Assembly (NCBI GenBank): GCA_026184775.1
Contig: JANCYW010000001.1
Span: forward strand, 1-64,000
Reading direction: 5' to 3'
Source: Cyanidium caldarium
Lineage: Eukaryota > Rhodophyta > Bangiophyceae > Cyanidiales > Cyanidiaceae
Length of the DNA stretch: 64,000 nucleotides
The notes under the pieces are model-generated. The model was not told the origin of the DNA. It ran no database searches and was given only the letters and a program-made list of their open reading frames with translations. This document shows positions 12,522-21,293 of this stretch, piece after piece (position 1 is the first letter of the stretch; the number at the start of each line of letters is the position of its first letter). Position numbers and translations under genes: made by a program.

Positions 12522-13049
12522 CACCACACCGAATACCTCTCCAAACCGTACTGTTACCAGGCACAGCACATCTGTGCGGTGCCGCAGTTGCAACGACAGC
12601 CCCGTCACCCACAGCACCAATGTTCAACGATAACACCTGCGGTGCAGCAGTGTCTGCAGGCGAGCTGTTGTGTGGGCTACGGCGGCGAGTGCTATCAGAA
12701 GGTGCCGCAGTTTGTGTGTTGCTGTTGGCGGGGTCAGTGACGGCAGTAGCGGCGGCCACCGACGGCACCCGTTCGGGATCGAACCACTCTACTTGTGTGC
12801 CGTGCGGTCCCGAGTGCTGCAACAGCGCCACCCAAAACTGCACCTACACCGCCGGAGCCAGCGGCAACTCGGGGCCACCATCCACCATTCACCACCTATG
12901 GCACCGCGACCTCGTTCTGCGTGTGCCGGGACCCCTCCAAGCAGTGCGGCACCTACACCATACCGTCGGACAACGTGGTCACCAAAGTGCGCTGTTGCAC
13001 CGACGACGAGGTGGGTGTCAACGATACAGAGGGTTTGGCCATACGTTAG
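12522..13049 (+). pseudogene. Broken cysteine-rich protein gene
   Basis: Three adjoining stretches look coding by their G/C-rich third positions and cysteine pattern but lie in two frames. The first (12522 to about 12738) contains QCLQASCCVGYGGECYQ and ends at a TGA. The second (about 12740-12880, shifted by one frame) contains STCVPCGPECCNSATQNC. The third (to the TAG at 13047-13049) returns to the first frame and contains SFCVCRDPSKQCGTY and VRCCTDDE. The family is unknown to me; cysteine-rich proteins of this kind are often extracellular. Two very short introns are an alternative reading, but the gaps between the coding-like segments are too small for typical introns. It sits between the satellite and the first intact gene, where gene decay is expected. 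Confidence 0.4.
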
Positions 13050-13119
13050 CGTGGGAGAAGGGAGGAGACTGGGAAGTGTGCACGGACCGATGGCGCTGGG
13101 GCAACGGGAACGAGAGCCG

Positions 13120-13253
13120 GACAGCACATCGCATGCACGGAATGGCATCGACCAGAATACACCCAGAAAAGACACACATGAATGAGGACAGCACATCGCA
13201 TGCACGGAACGGAGACGACCAGAATACACCCAGAAAAGACGCACATGAATGAG
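13120..13253. repeat. 67-bp direct duplication
   Basis: Two consecutive copies of a 67-bp unit, 13120-13186 and 13187-13253, beginning GACAGCACATCGCATGCACG and ending in an ATGAATGAG motif. The copies differ at a few bases (GGAATGGCATC against GGAACGGAGAC; ACACACATG against ACGCACATG). No function is evident. Confidence 0.9.
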
Positions 13254-13639
13254 GAGAGCCTCGAATCCGTGAGAAGGAGCATCAGCGCCACCAACACCGA
13301 ATCGTAAACGTGAATGCAGTTGGAAAGCAGGTAAAAGACAGAACTCCCCTACTCGGCCACCGATGACGCCCGATAAACTAGACGACGTCGTGTCGCTGGT
13401 TCCGCCAGACCCGCCTTCGTATTCTCCGCATGCCGTTGCCGGACATCCCCAGGCACCGTGTCTCTCCCTCGGCAACCGAACCACATCATCCAGCGAACCG
13501 AGTGAGGTCACTGTGCTGTGGTGGGGCGCGCTGCCCTCGATATCGCTGACGCGATCGCCTGCGGCTGACCTTGCGGGTTGCCGAAGACTCTGGAGTGGTG
13601 GATCGGGGACCGCTCGTCGATGAAACCCCCCATTGCACC
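13254..13639. other. Gene-free stretch with one weak small frame
   Basis: A plus-strand frame at 13363-13623 (86 codons, ATG start, no recognised motif) is the only candidate here. Its first half has some third-position G/C bias but the second half does not. I see no repeat or RNA signature in this stretch. Confidence 0.4.
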
Positions 13640-13966
13640 ATAATTTCTCAGTAGCAAGTACACGGGGGCCGGTGCGTCCGCCTCGGAGGTGTGTGATTCA
13701 TGTTGAAAGCCGAAGCTCATCGAGGATCGCTCACGCACAAGGTGTCAGGACAGGTGCGTACCCTCTAACACCGCCTCTCGGAGGACGCGAGGCGAGCGCC
13801 GCAGCGGCGCGCCCTCTGCGGCTGCGCTTTACCGGCTCCGGAGAGTCAATTCCACACGAGGCGCTCCACGGTGTGCCGTAGGGTTTCGCCTTTCGGCTTC
13901 CAGAGCTGCGGCGATCCCGGGCTGCTCCCTCCCGGTGCCCGGGGCGTTGGATTATGCACCTGCACC
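13640..13966. other. Hairpin-rich, gene-free GC block (possible ncRNA)
   Basis: No convincing reading frame. The stretch is dense in inverted repeats: GCGCCGC-A-GCGGCGC at 13796-13810; on the minus strand a GCC-GAAA-GGC hairpin at 13888-13897; and arms CCCGGGC/GCCCGGG at 13916-13943 enclosing, on the minus strand, CC-GGGA-GG and GAGCA. The last resembles the tip of SRP RNA helix 8 only loosely, because the 5' strand of the internal loop is too short. It could be a structured RNA on either strand, or simply GC-rich spacer downstream of the GMPPA-like gene. Confidence 0.3.
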
Positions 13967-13969
13967 GCT

Positions 13970-15262
13970 CTACAAAATGATCTGATTCAGTGCCGACACC
14001 GTCAGCGCTTTGTGCGGCAACACCGTACAATTCCGCACCACAATCTCTCCGGCACACTCTACATTCGCCCCCAGAATGGATATTCGCCCACCCGCCTCCG
14101 CCGTCAGGTCGTCGCCCTCCACCCGCGCCCACTCACCCACCGTGCTTCCCCAGCCGACCACGGCGTTGCGCACCAGCGCGTGCTCCCCTATGCGACTATC
14201 TTCCAACGCCATGCAATTCACCAATCGCGCACCGTCGCCCACCACACAGCCCGCCGCCACGCTCACATTCGGGCCGAGTTTGGCGGTGGCGGCGACGCGA
14301 GCGGTGGGGTGCACGTAAACGTTGCCGACGAACGTCGGCGCAGCGTGACTCACGTTCACGCTGTCCCGCCCGTAGTTGAGCCCATCGGCGCGCATATTGC
14401 GCACGGCTCGCGCCTCCATCCCGTGCGAGTGTGGTGCTAGCAGCTCCGGTTGCGTCGACGCGTAATGCTGCAGATACATGGCCGACGCCCGCAATGCCGC
14501 CTCCGGTGACTTCACCTGGCACCAAAAGTCATCGCATTCGTACACGTAAATTTGTTGCCGACCCTCGTACGTCATGATAATATCTTGCTCAATCTGCACT
14601 CGGCCGCGCTCGCCCTCCGCACTGGCCACCCAAAGCCGTTGCGCCGCCAGGCCGCGCGCCCGCTCTTGATCGGCCGCCTCCAGCAGCGCATAAAACCCCC
14701 GCGTTGACGCCACGTACACGCCACAGTTGATCAGAGCGCTCACGGCGGTCTCCGGCTTTTCGGCGTAGTGCAACAGCTCGTCGGTGCGCTCGTCCTTCAC
14801 GATGCAACCGTACGCGCGCGTGTCACCCGTGATCCGCTTACCCAACACCGTCAACGACCTGCCGCGCCGCTGATGAAAGGCCAGCATATCACACAGCGGA
14901 AACGATGAGGCGATGTCGCAGTGCAGAATGAACAGCACGTCGGGCGAGCCCGCCTCGACCGCCTCCCGGTACCGCAACAATCCGCCAGCCGTGCCCAGTG
15001 CCGCGCCCTCCCTCACATACCGCACCGTCATTTGCAACCGTGCCGAGGCGCTTTCAATAAACTCCGCAAACAGCGACTCGTCGTAAAAGCCCAACAGCAG
15101 CACATCGAGTAGGTTCGGCACTCGCGCCAAACCCTCGAGGTGGTGGGTGATCATCGGCTTGCCGGCCAGCGGCACCAGCGGTTTCGGCAAGTCAAACGAC
15201 AGCGGACGGAAGCGGGTGCCCTTCGAACCACCACCCACCAGGATGATCCCGCGCGCCCTCAT
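13970..15262 (-). CDS. GMPPA: Mannose-1-phosphate guanylyltransferase, alpha type
   Basis: A 430-residue sugar nucleotidyltransferase. The N terminus has the pyrophosphorylase signature GGGSKGTRFRPLSF followed by PKPLVPLAGKPMI, matching GMPPA more closely than the beta subunit. Further on are LGTAGGLL, a YGCIVKD segment and INCGVYV. The C-terminal third is a left-handed beta-helix of hexapeptide repeats and ends in NQIIL, as GMPPA does. The family makes or regulates GDP-mannose for N-glycans and glycolipids in the cytosol; in animals the alpha subunit is a GDP-mannose-sensing partner of GMPPB, and the same role here is inference. The ATG at 15262 gives the family's usual start; an in-frame TTG 22 codons upstream is less likely. 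Confidence 0.9.
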   Translation of the reverse strand: MRARGIILVGGGSKGTRFRPLSFDLPKPLVPLAGKPMITHHLEGLARVPNLLDVLLLGFYDESLFAEFIESASARLQMTVRYVREGAALGTAGGLLRYREAVEAGSPDVLFILHCDIASSFPLCDMLAFHQRRGRSLTVLGKRITGDTRAYGCIVKDERTDELLHYAEKPETAVSALINCGVYVASTRGFYALLEAADQERARGLAAQRLWVASAEGERGRVQIEQDIIMTYEGRQQIYVYECDDFWCQVKSPEAALRASAMYLQHYASTQPELLAPHSHGMEARAVRNMRADGLNYGRDSVNVSHAAPTFVGNVYVHPTARVAATAKLGPNVSVAAGCVVGDGARLVNCMALEDSRIGEHALVRNAVVGWGSTVGEWARVEGDDLTAEAGGRISILGANVECAGEIVVRNCTVLPHKALTVSALNQIIL

Positions 15263-15411
15263 CTTCACCAACGAGAGCAGCCGAGAGCGGATCGCGTCGT
15301 GCCCTAGTGTGACGACGGCCGTGCACAACGCTCGGACGCCGAGACGCCCTCCAATCTTCAGGTCGGAATCGGCGGCGGCACTTTTCCGCGTCGCTCCTTC
15401 GAGAGTCGCTT

Positions 15412-17013
15412 TTAAAATAGACGGTGCAGCGCATCATCCGCAAAAGTCACTTTCCGAGTTGGTGTGCTCGACACCTGAGACATAACGCTGACGTCCACCG
15501 CCACGTCGCGCGCTCCGTTCACGCCCACCTGCTTCACCGCCTTTTTCGGAGTCGCCATCACATTCTCTTTTCCCTCCTCCTCAGGCAGCTGGTCCTGCAA
15601 CAGCCCATCCACCGAAGCTGCATCCACCTGCGCCACCGCCTCCTTCGCCCGCTGCGCAATCACCTTGACCAACGCCCGGTCCAGCGGCGGACACGCCTTG
15701 CCGATCTTGCCTCGCGTCGCGTCCGCCCAGGCAAAGTACTCATCGACGCGTTGCGCCGTCCAGCCCGGCGGACAGCCGGAAGCGCACCCCAGCATTTCTC
15801 GCAGATTCACCAGCTTGTCGGCGAGGCGCACAATCTTGGCTTCCTTGCTCTTGAGGATGCTGCACGCCGCCTCGATGCGCTTGCGATCCATCCGCGTCAA
15901 CTTCACGCCCGCGTGCTGCCTGACGCCGTGAGCGCGACCGCCGCCGCCAAACGTCAGGCAGTGCGCCGTGTCCACTTCCTCCGCCGCCGTCTGACCGCCC
16001 AACCCAAAGCTCCACCAACGTGACGCTGCCCTGGCCTTGCCCGTGACCGGGCGCTCTTCCCGCGCCCGCACCGCCTCCGAGTCATCCTGCACGCTCAGGT
16101 GCGCCTGGCCGCGCATCAAACGGGTGACGGCGCGTTTCTCCGCCCAGCACTCGCGCACAATGGCACACACCTCCATGCCAAACTCCTTCTCAATCTCCAG
16201 CAGATACGGGTCGCGATGCGGCTTGGACAGGCGCGCCGGCTCCGCGGTCGCAGCGGCAGCGCACTCCCACTCGCCCACCTCGTCGGCCACGTCGCCATCG
16301 CTCAGCGTGTGACACAACAGACCGGCGAGAATGAGGCGACCGTCGCGGATGCCGCCGTCGCGCCACAGCGTGTACGCCACCTCGAGCGCGTGGTTCACGT
16401 ACGGCGTGCGCTCGGCGTCCTTGCGGCGCTGGTTCTTGTGGCGCTCCGCCACAAACACGCACGCACGCAACAACAACTCCACAAAATCATCCGGCGTGCG
16501 GCACCAACGTGATGGACGCTGCCGCGCCGGACGCTCCCGCGCCAACAGCGCACTCACTTGCTCCGACCACGACAGGCCGCCATCCACCGCCGCGCGCGCC
16601 GCACTCGCCGGCGACGCCCCGCCATCCCGCAGCCCGCTCACCGCCGCGTCGTCAGCTTCCTTGAGCGCCTCCAGCCGCTGCACCGCCGCGCGGTGCTCCA
16701 ACGCGGCCGCCACCACCTGCCCCACAGCGCGCTCCTCCCTCTCACACGCCAGCACGCCCTTGCCGTCAAACACCTCCGCGCCAGCCACCCGCAACACCGC
16801 CGCCGAAGTGGTGGCCACCGACGGCGCCGGATCCGAACGGCGCGCCCGCGCCGGCACCGTCGCCGACGGGCGCCCGCTACCGCGCAGCAGCCACCCCAGT
16901 CCGAAGGCAATCAGCGACCCGATGAGCTCCGGTGGCAAACCGCCGCCAACGCTGCTGTTACTTTTCTCGCCATCCCGAGACGTATTGGCACTGGCGTTGT
17001 CGCTGCCGGCCAT
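15412..17013 (-). CDS. MESH1/SpoT-like HD-domain protein, HD motif degenerate
   Basis: A 533-residue protein whose second half aligns with the small ppGpp/NADPH hydrolase MESH1 (HDDC3): residues 187-208 (AERHKNQRRKD, RTPYVNH), 228-240 (ILAGLLCHTLSDG), 395-405 (VRLADKLVNLR) and WTAQRVDEYFAWA. MESH1 binds metal through one His of YINH, the HD pair and a late Asp. Here His208 and Asp399 are kept but the HD pair is Cys234-His235, and the catalytic ED pair is Ser238-Asp239. A charged insert of about 110 residues separates the two halves of the domain. Residues 30-44 (IGSLIAFGLGWLLRG) could be a membrane segment. It is probably a non-catalytic or altered relative; a binding or scaffolding role is inference. 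The start is the ATG at 17013; in-frame GTG start sites lie upstream. Confidence 0.75.
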   Translation of the reverse strand: MAGSDNASANTSRDGEKSNSSVGGGLPPELIGSLIAFGLGWLLRGSGRPSATVPARARRSDPAPSVATTSAAVLRVAGAEVFDGKGVLACEREERAVGQVVAAALEHRAAVQRLEALKEADDAAVSGLRDGGASPASAARAAVDGGLSWSEQVSALLARERPARQRPSRWCRTPDDFVELLLRACVFVAERHKNQRRKDAERTPYVNHALEVAYTLWRDGGIRDGRLILAGLLCHTLSDGDVADEVGEWECAAAATAEPARLSKPHRDPYLLEIEKEFGMEVCAIVRECWAEKRAVTRLMRGQAHLSVQDDSEAVRAREERPVTGKARAASRWWSFGLGGQTAAEEVDTAHCLTFGGGGRAHGVRQHAGVKLTRMDRKRIEAACSILKSKEAKIVRLADKLVNLREMLGCASGCPPGWTAQRVDEYFAWADATRGKIGKACPPLDRALVKVIAQRAKEAVAQVDAASVDGLLQDQLPEEEGKENVMATPKKAVKQVGVNGARDVAVDVSVMSQVSSTPTRKVTFADDALHRLF

Positions 17014-17246
17014 GTCCACACTGCGGTGTTGCGTCAATCCCGAGCACGCCGGGACGCGGGCGCCACAGCACCACACCCGCAGGCGTTGCGCCCGCGCCAC
17101 CCGCAGCAGCGCCGACGCGTGCAGCGCGTTTTCAAATTTCCGCGCGCTGGAACCGTTCAGTCCCTTATTCACATAAGGGAATCACTCGCGCGTCGTTCGG
17201 ACCCGCACACACGGCACCCGCCGTCGTGTTCCGCTTCTACGCGCGC

Positions 17247-17882
17247 ATGCCCACCACCAGCCTGCATGGCGTGGACGCTGAAGAGCAGTTGCGCAACGTG
17301 CGTCTGTTTGAGGTGCACGTGCGACGCACTTGGCGGTGCCTGGTGGTCGCCCGCCGTGTCGGCCACGTGCTGTTCCTCCTCCTCTGTCTGAACGCGCTGT
17401 ACAGTGTGCGCGGCGGATTCCGGGCCGTACAGCGATACCGCCGCGGTGAGTGTGTGGACATCCCAGCCGTGCCATCATCTCCCTCGAATGCGACTGCAGA
17501 ACGTGTGCCTGCAATGCCCTCCTGCGCGTGGCGATCGCTCTCAGAGCAACTCACCCGGCACACGACGCTCTCACGCAGTGCCTCCCGGACGTGCCGCCGA
17601 CCGGGCACACTTTCGCTCATCCGCTCCACGATCGGGTGGTTGCTGCGCGGCATCGTGCCGTTATGGTTATTTACTTCCATCGGATTGTACCGGGTGCTGC
17701 TGCTCGAATCGCAGCTGTACCTCAGCCGCCTGAACCGAGTGCTCTCCCTGTTCCACATCGTCTTCTCGCGGTCGGCCGGGCGCCTGCACAAAGCCGAGCG
17801 ACACCCGCCGATGCTGCACCGACCCACGTATTGGGAAGCGCCCGCAATGTCTCGCGGCAGCGCCTGGGCGACGACGCCGTAA
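17247..17882 (+). CDS. Two-TM membrane protein, weakly Spo7/NEP1-R1-like
   Basis: A 211-residue protein with two hydrophobic segments (VGHVLFLLLCLNALYSV near residue 40 and LFTSIGLYRVLLL near residue 135), a charged N-terminal region (EEQLRNVRLFEVHVRRTWR) and a C-terminal tail with RLNRVLSLFHIVFSR and GRLHKAERH. This order (charged N helix, two membrane spans, basic tail after the second) resembles the Spo7/CNEP1R1 regulatory subunit of the lipin phosphatase, but similarity is weak and the loop between the spans is longer. It starts at ATG 17247, just past the divergent MESH1-like gene, with which it shares a 233-bp upstream region. Confidence 0.45.
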   Translation: MPTTSLHGVDAEEQLRNVRLFEVHVRRTWRCLVVARRVGHVLFLLLCLNALYSVRGGFRAVQRYRRGECVDIPAVPSSPSNATAERVPAMPSCAWRSLSEQLTRHTTLSRSASRTCRRPGTLSLIRSTIGWLLRGIVPLWLFTSIGLYRVLLLESQLYLSRLNRVLSLFHIVFSRSAGRLHKAERHPPMLHRPTYWEAPAMSRGSAWATTP

Positions 17883-17940
17883 CGGCCGCTGGCGACGGCA
17901 TACCCGTCGCGAGCAGCACGCCCCGAGTAAAACCCGCCTC

Positions 17941-19056
17941 TCAGCTGTCGTCCATGTCAATATTGGATATGCACGAGGCGGCCACGTCCGACGCATACCC
18001 GGAGCTCAACTGCTCCACCACAGCACGCAACCGTTGCAATTCGTCGCCCTGCAGCGCCAGACGCGACTCCAAAATGCGCACCCACTCCTTGGCGTTGCGC
18101 CGGGAGAGCGGGCCCAGAAAACGACGCGATGCGGGCACGACGACGCCGCGAACCCCATCGGTGCCCTGACGGCGCCGCTTCTCCGCCTCCTCCAGCTGCT
18201 GCTGTTGCAATTGGCTCAGTTCGTGCTCCACATCTCGCAGCCGTTTCTGTTCCTCACTCAGCGCCGCCTTGGCTTTGCGGCCACGACGCTGCTCCTCCTC
18301 CAGCCGTTCGTCGCGATGGGCCAGCTCATGCACCAACTCCATGTGGCGCTTCTCTAGCTCTTCGGCACGCGAGGCCAACGTCTCCGCCGCCGCCAAGCGC
18401 GCCCGGTTCACCAGCAGCGCCTTTTCCAGCTCGTCGCGCTCCCGTCGCAGCCGCGTGTGCGCACTCAGCAGCTGGCGATGCTCGCGCTCCAACGCCTCCA
18501 GCCGCGGCCACGTGAGCGACGTCTGCGACGACGCGTCGCACTGCCCCACCGCGCCGTGCATCCACGCCAAACAGCGCGTGGGCGACGCCGGCGCTGCCAT
18601 CCGCGTCCACGACCACGACTCCACCGCAGCGTTCCCGTCGGTGGCCACCTTCACCGCAGCCGGAGACAACTGCCGCCGCGGCGAGTTGCCAGACGACAAC
18701 GTCTCGCCGCGCCCTGCCGCTGCCCACCCATTCACCCACAGGCGCCACCAAGCACCCCACGCCACCGGCCCGTCCTGCCGCCGCCGACACCACCACAACC
18801 ACCACCCCAACGCCACCGTCAACGTGAGCAATGCCGCCGCCGCACCGTGCGCCGCACACTTGGCCGAACCCGCCAGCCGCGGTGCCACCCACGCCGCCCC
18901 ATCCCCTCCACCGCCAAACGTGCCCGTCATCCACGCACCCAGCGCCGCCCCCCACACCAGCCCCAGCACCAACAACACCGCCACCACGTGCCCGGCACGC
19001 TGCACAGCCGTACCCCACTTGCGCTCCCGTCCACCCCACAACTCGTGCCCCGACAT
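17941..19056 (-). CDS. Two-TM coiled-coil protein, unrecognised
   Basis: A 371-residue protein of unknown family. The N-terminal part has two hydrophobic segments (VVAVLLVLGLVWGAALGAW and AAAALLTLTVALGWWLWW). The C-terminal half (from about residue 180) is a long charged coiled coil rich in Glu, Arg, Gln and Leu, with an LQQQQLEEAEKRRR stretch. A membrane-anchored tether or golgin-like role would fit the layout, but no motif proves it. The ATG at 19056 was preferred because upstream residues are of low complexity. It is divergent from the superoxide dismutase gene. Confidence 0.6.
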   Translation of the reverse strand: MSGHELWGGRERKWGTAVQRAGHVVAVLLVLGLVWGAALGAWMTGTFGGGGDGAAWVAPRLAGSAKCAAHGAAAALLTLTVALGWWLWWCRRRQDGPVAWGAWWRLWVNGWAAAGRGETLSSGNSPRRQLSPAAVKVATDGNAAVESWSWTRMAAPASPTRCLAWMHGAVGQCDASSQTSLTWPRLEALEREHRQLLSAHTRLRRERDELEKALLVNRARLAAAETLASRAEELEKRHMELVHELAHRDERLEEEQRRGRKAKAALSEEQKRLRDVEHELSQLQQQQLEEAEKRRRQGTDGVRGVVVPASRRFLGPLSRRNAKEWVRILESRLALQGDELQRLRAVVEQLSSGYASDVAASCISNIDMDDS

Positions 19057-19307
19057 GACCGGTGCAAGCGGAACGCAGCCGCTTTCGGTGCCTCGCAACG
19101 TCGGTTGCACGTTGCGCGGAACCGTCCTTCCGCACGCGGCAACGCGGCGCTCGCGCGAAGCGTTCCGGTCGCCGTCCGGAGGCGCGGATGCGGGTGAGCG
19201 CGCGCGGGCGCTGCGGGAATGCGCCAGCACAGCGGAGCGCTGCAGTCGCGCAGCTCGCCGCGTTGTCTCGAGCAGAGGTGCGCAGAGACGGTCCGGACGG
19301 AGTGGTC

Positions 19308-20237
19308 ATGACAACGACAGGGGCAAACGCCCTTTCATCAGGCACGGAATCGGTGGGTTTCGTGCTGAGCACCGGTGGTCTGCGGCCCCACCTGCACGTA
19401 CCGCGCACCGGGAGCGCGGTGCATCGCCTCCGCGGCCACGGCCTTGATCAGGACACTCCCGCGTCAGCGGCAGCGGTCGCTTCCCGGGGTTTGTCGCGTC
19501 GACAGGCACTACAAACGTTACTGGCGGCGCCGCTGTGGACGCTGCTGTCTCGCGTACATCCTCCCATTGTCCGGGCGGCGGCAGCGGCCCCGGCTTCCAC
19601 CCAATACCAGTTGCCGTTGCCGCCGCTGCCGTATCCGTACAACGCCCTAGAGCCGGTGATCGACGCCAAGACCATGCACCTGCACCACGACAAGCACCTC
19701 GCGGGCTACGTCACCAAGCTGAATGCGGCGTTGGATGAGCAGCGTCTGCGCAACTTTCCGGCTATCCTGGGACAGCTGAGTAACATCGGCGATGCCAAGT
19801 TGCGCAGCACGGTGCGCAACCAGGGCGGCGGCGTGGTCAACCACGTGCAGTTTTTCGAGTCGCTGCGCTCTCCGGCCGCCGGCTCCGGCGCCGACAATCG
19901 CCCCAGCGGAGCGCTCGCGCAAGCCATCGAGCAGCGCTTCGGCTCGTGGCCGGCGTTTCAAGAACAGTTCGGCAGCGCGGCCAAGTCGTTGTTCGGCTCC
20001 GGGTGGGTGTGGTTGTACGAGACGCGGCGCGGCGGTCTGCAGTCGCAGCTGGAGGTGGGCGCGTTTCCCAACCAGGACTCGCCGCTGATGAACGGCGACC
20101 GACCGATCCTCGGGCTGGACGTGTGGGAGCACGCCTACTACCTCAAGTACGGCCCGAACCGGGGCGAGTACGTGGATGCCTGGTGGCGGGTGATCAACTG
20201 GCCGGCCGTGCAGAGAGTGTACGAGTCGCGAAAGTAG
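19308..20237 (+). CDS. Mn-type superoxide dismutase, predicted thylakoid lumen
   Basis: Converts superoxide to H2O2 and O2. The mature domain starts near residue 100 and has all family marks: LHHDKH with the first ligand His126, GGGVVNHVQFF (second His), GSGWVWL, and GLDVWEHAYYLKY (Asp and His ligands). The Gln of PNQDSPL and the Gly before DVWEHAYY point to the Mn rather than the Fe form. The N terminus (about 95 residues) is bipartite: an Arg/Ser-rich transit region, then SRRQALQTLLAAPLWTLL ending in VRAAAAA, which is a twin-arginine plus hydrophobic core plus Ala cleavage site. This predicts Tat-dependent transport into the thylakoid lumen. An in-frame ATG at 19188 would add 40 residues. 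Confidence 0.88.
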   Translation: MTTTGANALSSGTESVGFVLSTGGLRPHLHVPRTGSAVHRLRGHGLDQDTPASAAAVASRGLSRRQALQTLLAAPLWTLLSRVHPPIVRAAAAAPASTQYQLPLPPLPYPYNALEPVIDAKTMHLHHDKHLAGYVTKLNAALDEQRLRNFPAILGQLSNIGDAKLRSTVRNQGGGVVNHVQFFESLRSPAAGSGADNRPSGALAQAIEQRFGSWPAFQEQFGSAAKSLFGSGWVWLYETRRGGLQSQLEVGAFPNQDSPLMNGDRPILGLDVWEHAYYLKYGPNRGEYVDAWWRVINWPAVQRVYESRK

Positions 20238-20330
20238 GGCGAGGCACTAGAATACCGCGGCTGCCGCAGCACGACGGGCATAAACACGGGGACGGTTCCG
20301 AATACGGGTTCGGCGTTCATCGCTCGGCGA

Positions 20331-20876
20331 CTACCTGAAGACCTGCTCCACCTCCCGCCGCAGTCGCTTGCTGTGCTCCTGGACGGTATGCTCATCCACA
20401 AACTGCGTCCACCGGGCGCGAAACGCCTGTACCACGTGCTGGCGACAGCTGCGGATGGTGCCGCCCACATGCACCACCGTCACTTGCGCCGGCACCGAGG
20501 TGGACTCGGCAGTGGCCCGCACCGTCGACAGCAGCGTGCACGCGGCCCACACCAGCCGCAGGTGCTCGCGCGGCGCCCGCACGATGGCGGTGCCGGTGGC
20601 AGCGTCAAAGTAACGCACCGCCAGCGCCGACGCCACCAGCGCCGCCCCGTACTCGCCGAAATGGCTCTCGACACTGCCTCGTATCGCCCCGTGCAGATCG
20701 CGCCCCGTCCACGGCAGCGGTTGCCCGGTGCGAGTGGTGGAGCGGGTGTCGCGCGCCACCCGCGGTCGTTTGCGCGAGCCGCAGTGCTCATCGAAAGTGG
20801 TGGCCGACGACGACAGTGTCTCCGGTGGGCCACACTGACACTCACACACCAAATAACGGTGTTTGGTGCGCACCAT
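20331..20876 (-). CDS. POP5: RNase P/MRP subunit Pop5
   Basis: A 181-residue protein starting MVRTKHRYL, the Pop5 signature start (human MVRFKHRYL). Later segments match as well: GRDLHGAIRGSVESHFGEYG, ALAVRYFDAATGTAIVRAPRE, RLVWAACTLLSTVR and VHVGGTIRSCR. Pop5 is a protein core subunit of the ribonucleoproteins RNase P (tRNA 5' maturation) and RNase MRP (pre-rRNA cleavage). An insert of about 45 basic/polar residues separates the first strand from the rest, which is longer than usual. The start ATG at 20876 is fixed by the family; the reading frame continues upstream only as an accident of frame. Confidence 0.92.
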   Translation of the reverse strand: MVRTKHRYLVCECQCGPPETLSSSATTFDEHCGSRKRPRVARDTRSTTRTGQPLPWTGRDLHGAIRGSVESHFGEYGAALVASALAVRYFDAATGTAIVRAPREHLRLVWAACTLLSTVRATAESTSVPAQVTVVHVGGTIRSCRQHVVQAFRARWTQFVDEHTVQEHSKRLRREVEQVFR

Positions 20877-21293
20877 GGACCTGAAACCCCGCTTGTGCAA
20901 AGTTCCGCACCTGACCTCCCAGCCGGACACCGACGCTCGGTCGCCCGGTCCACGTGGCCAGACCTCCCCGCTCCTGGGCGTTTCAAGTCCGCTCTCGCAT
21001 GACGTCGCTGCCACTGTCCAGTTTATGACGCAGTGCGTGGCTGTCCATGCAGTGCCCAAAGACGTGTGTGTGTGTGTGTGTGTGTGTGCAACGAGACGCT
21101 CTGCCTCATAGACTTTCTCCGCGAATACCCGCTGCGGGCGCGACCGATCCGTTGCTCCATCATAACGGTCCTGGCAACAGCCGCTGCCCTCCTCAGTGCT
21201 CCCCGCTGAGGATGCCGTCCGCGACGCAGCGCCGTCAGCGCGCGCGCATGCTTTCCTATCACCTCGCACCCATTCCGTCCAGCGAGTCGTCCT
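20877..21293. other. Upstream region of POP5 with a GT microsatellite
   Basis: No gene is supported. An uninterrupted GT dinucleotide run occupies 21064-21088. The rest is ordinary spacer between the POP5 start and the end of the SR-protein gene on the same strand. Confidence 0.7.

Noticed and set aside
13905-13950. SRP RNA helix 8 on the minus strand
   Set aside because: The GGGAGCAGCC tip is suggestive, but the opposite strand of the internal loop has one base where the family has four, and no 5' Alu-domain match is visible.
18326-19408. 360-codon minus-strand frame over the coiled-coil and superoxide dismutase genes
   Set aside because: It overlaps two better-supported genes, is Val/Gly/Ala-rich shadow translation and has no motif.
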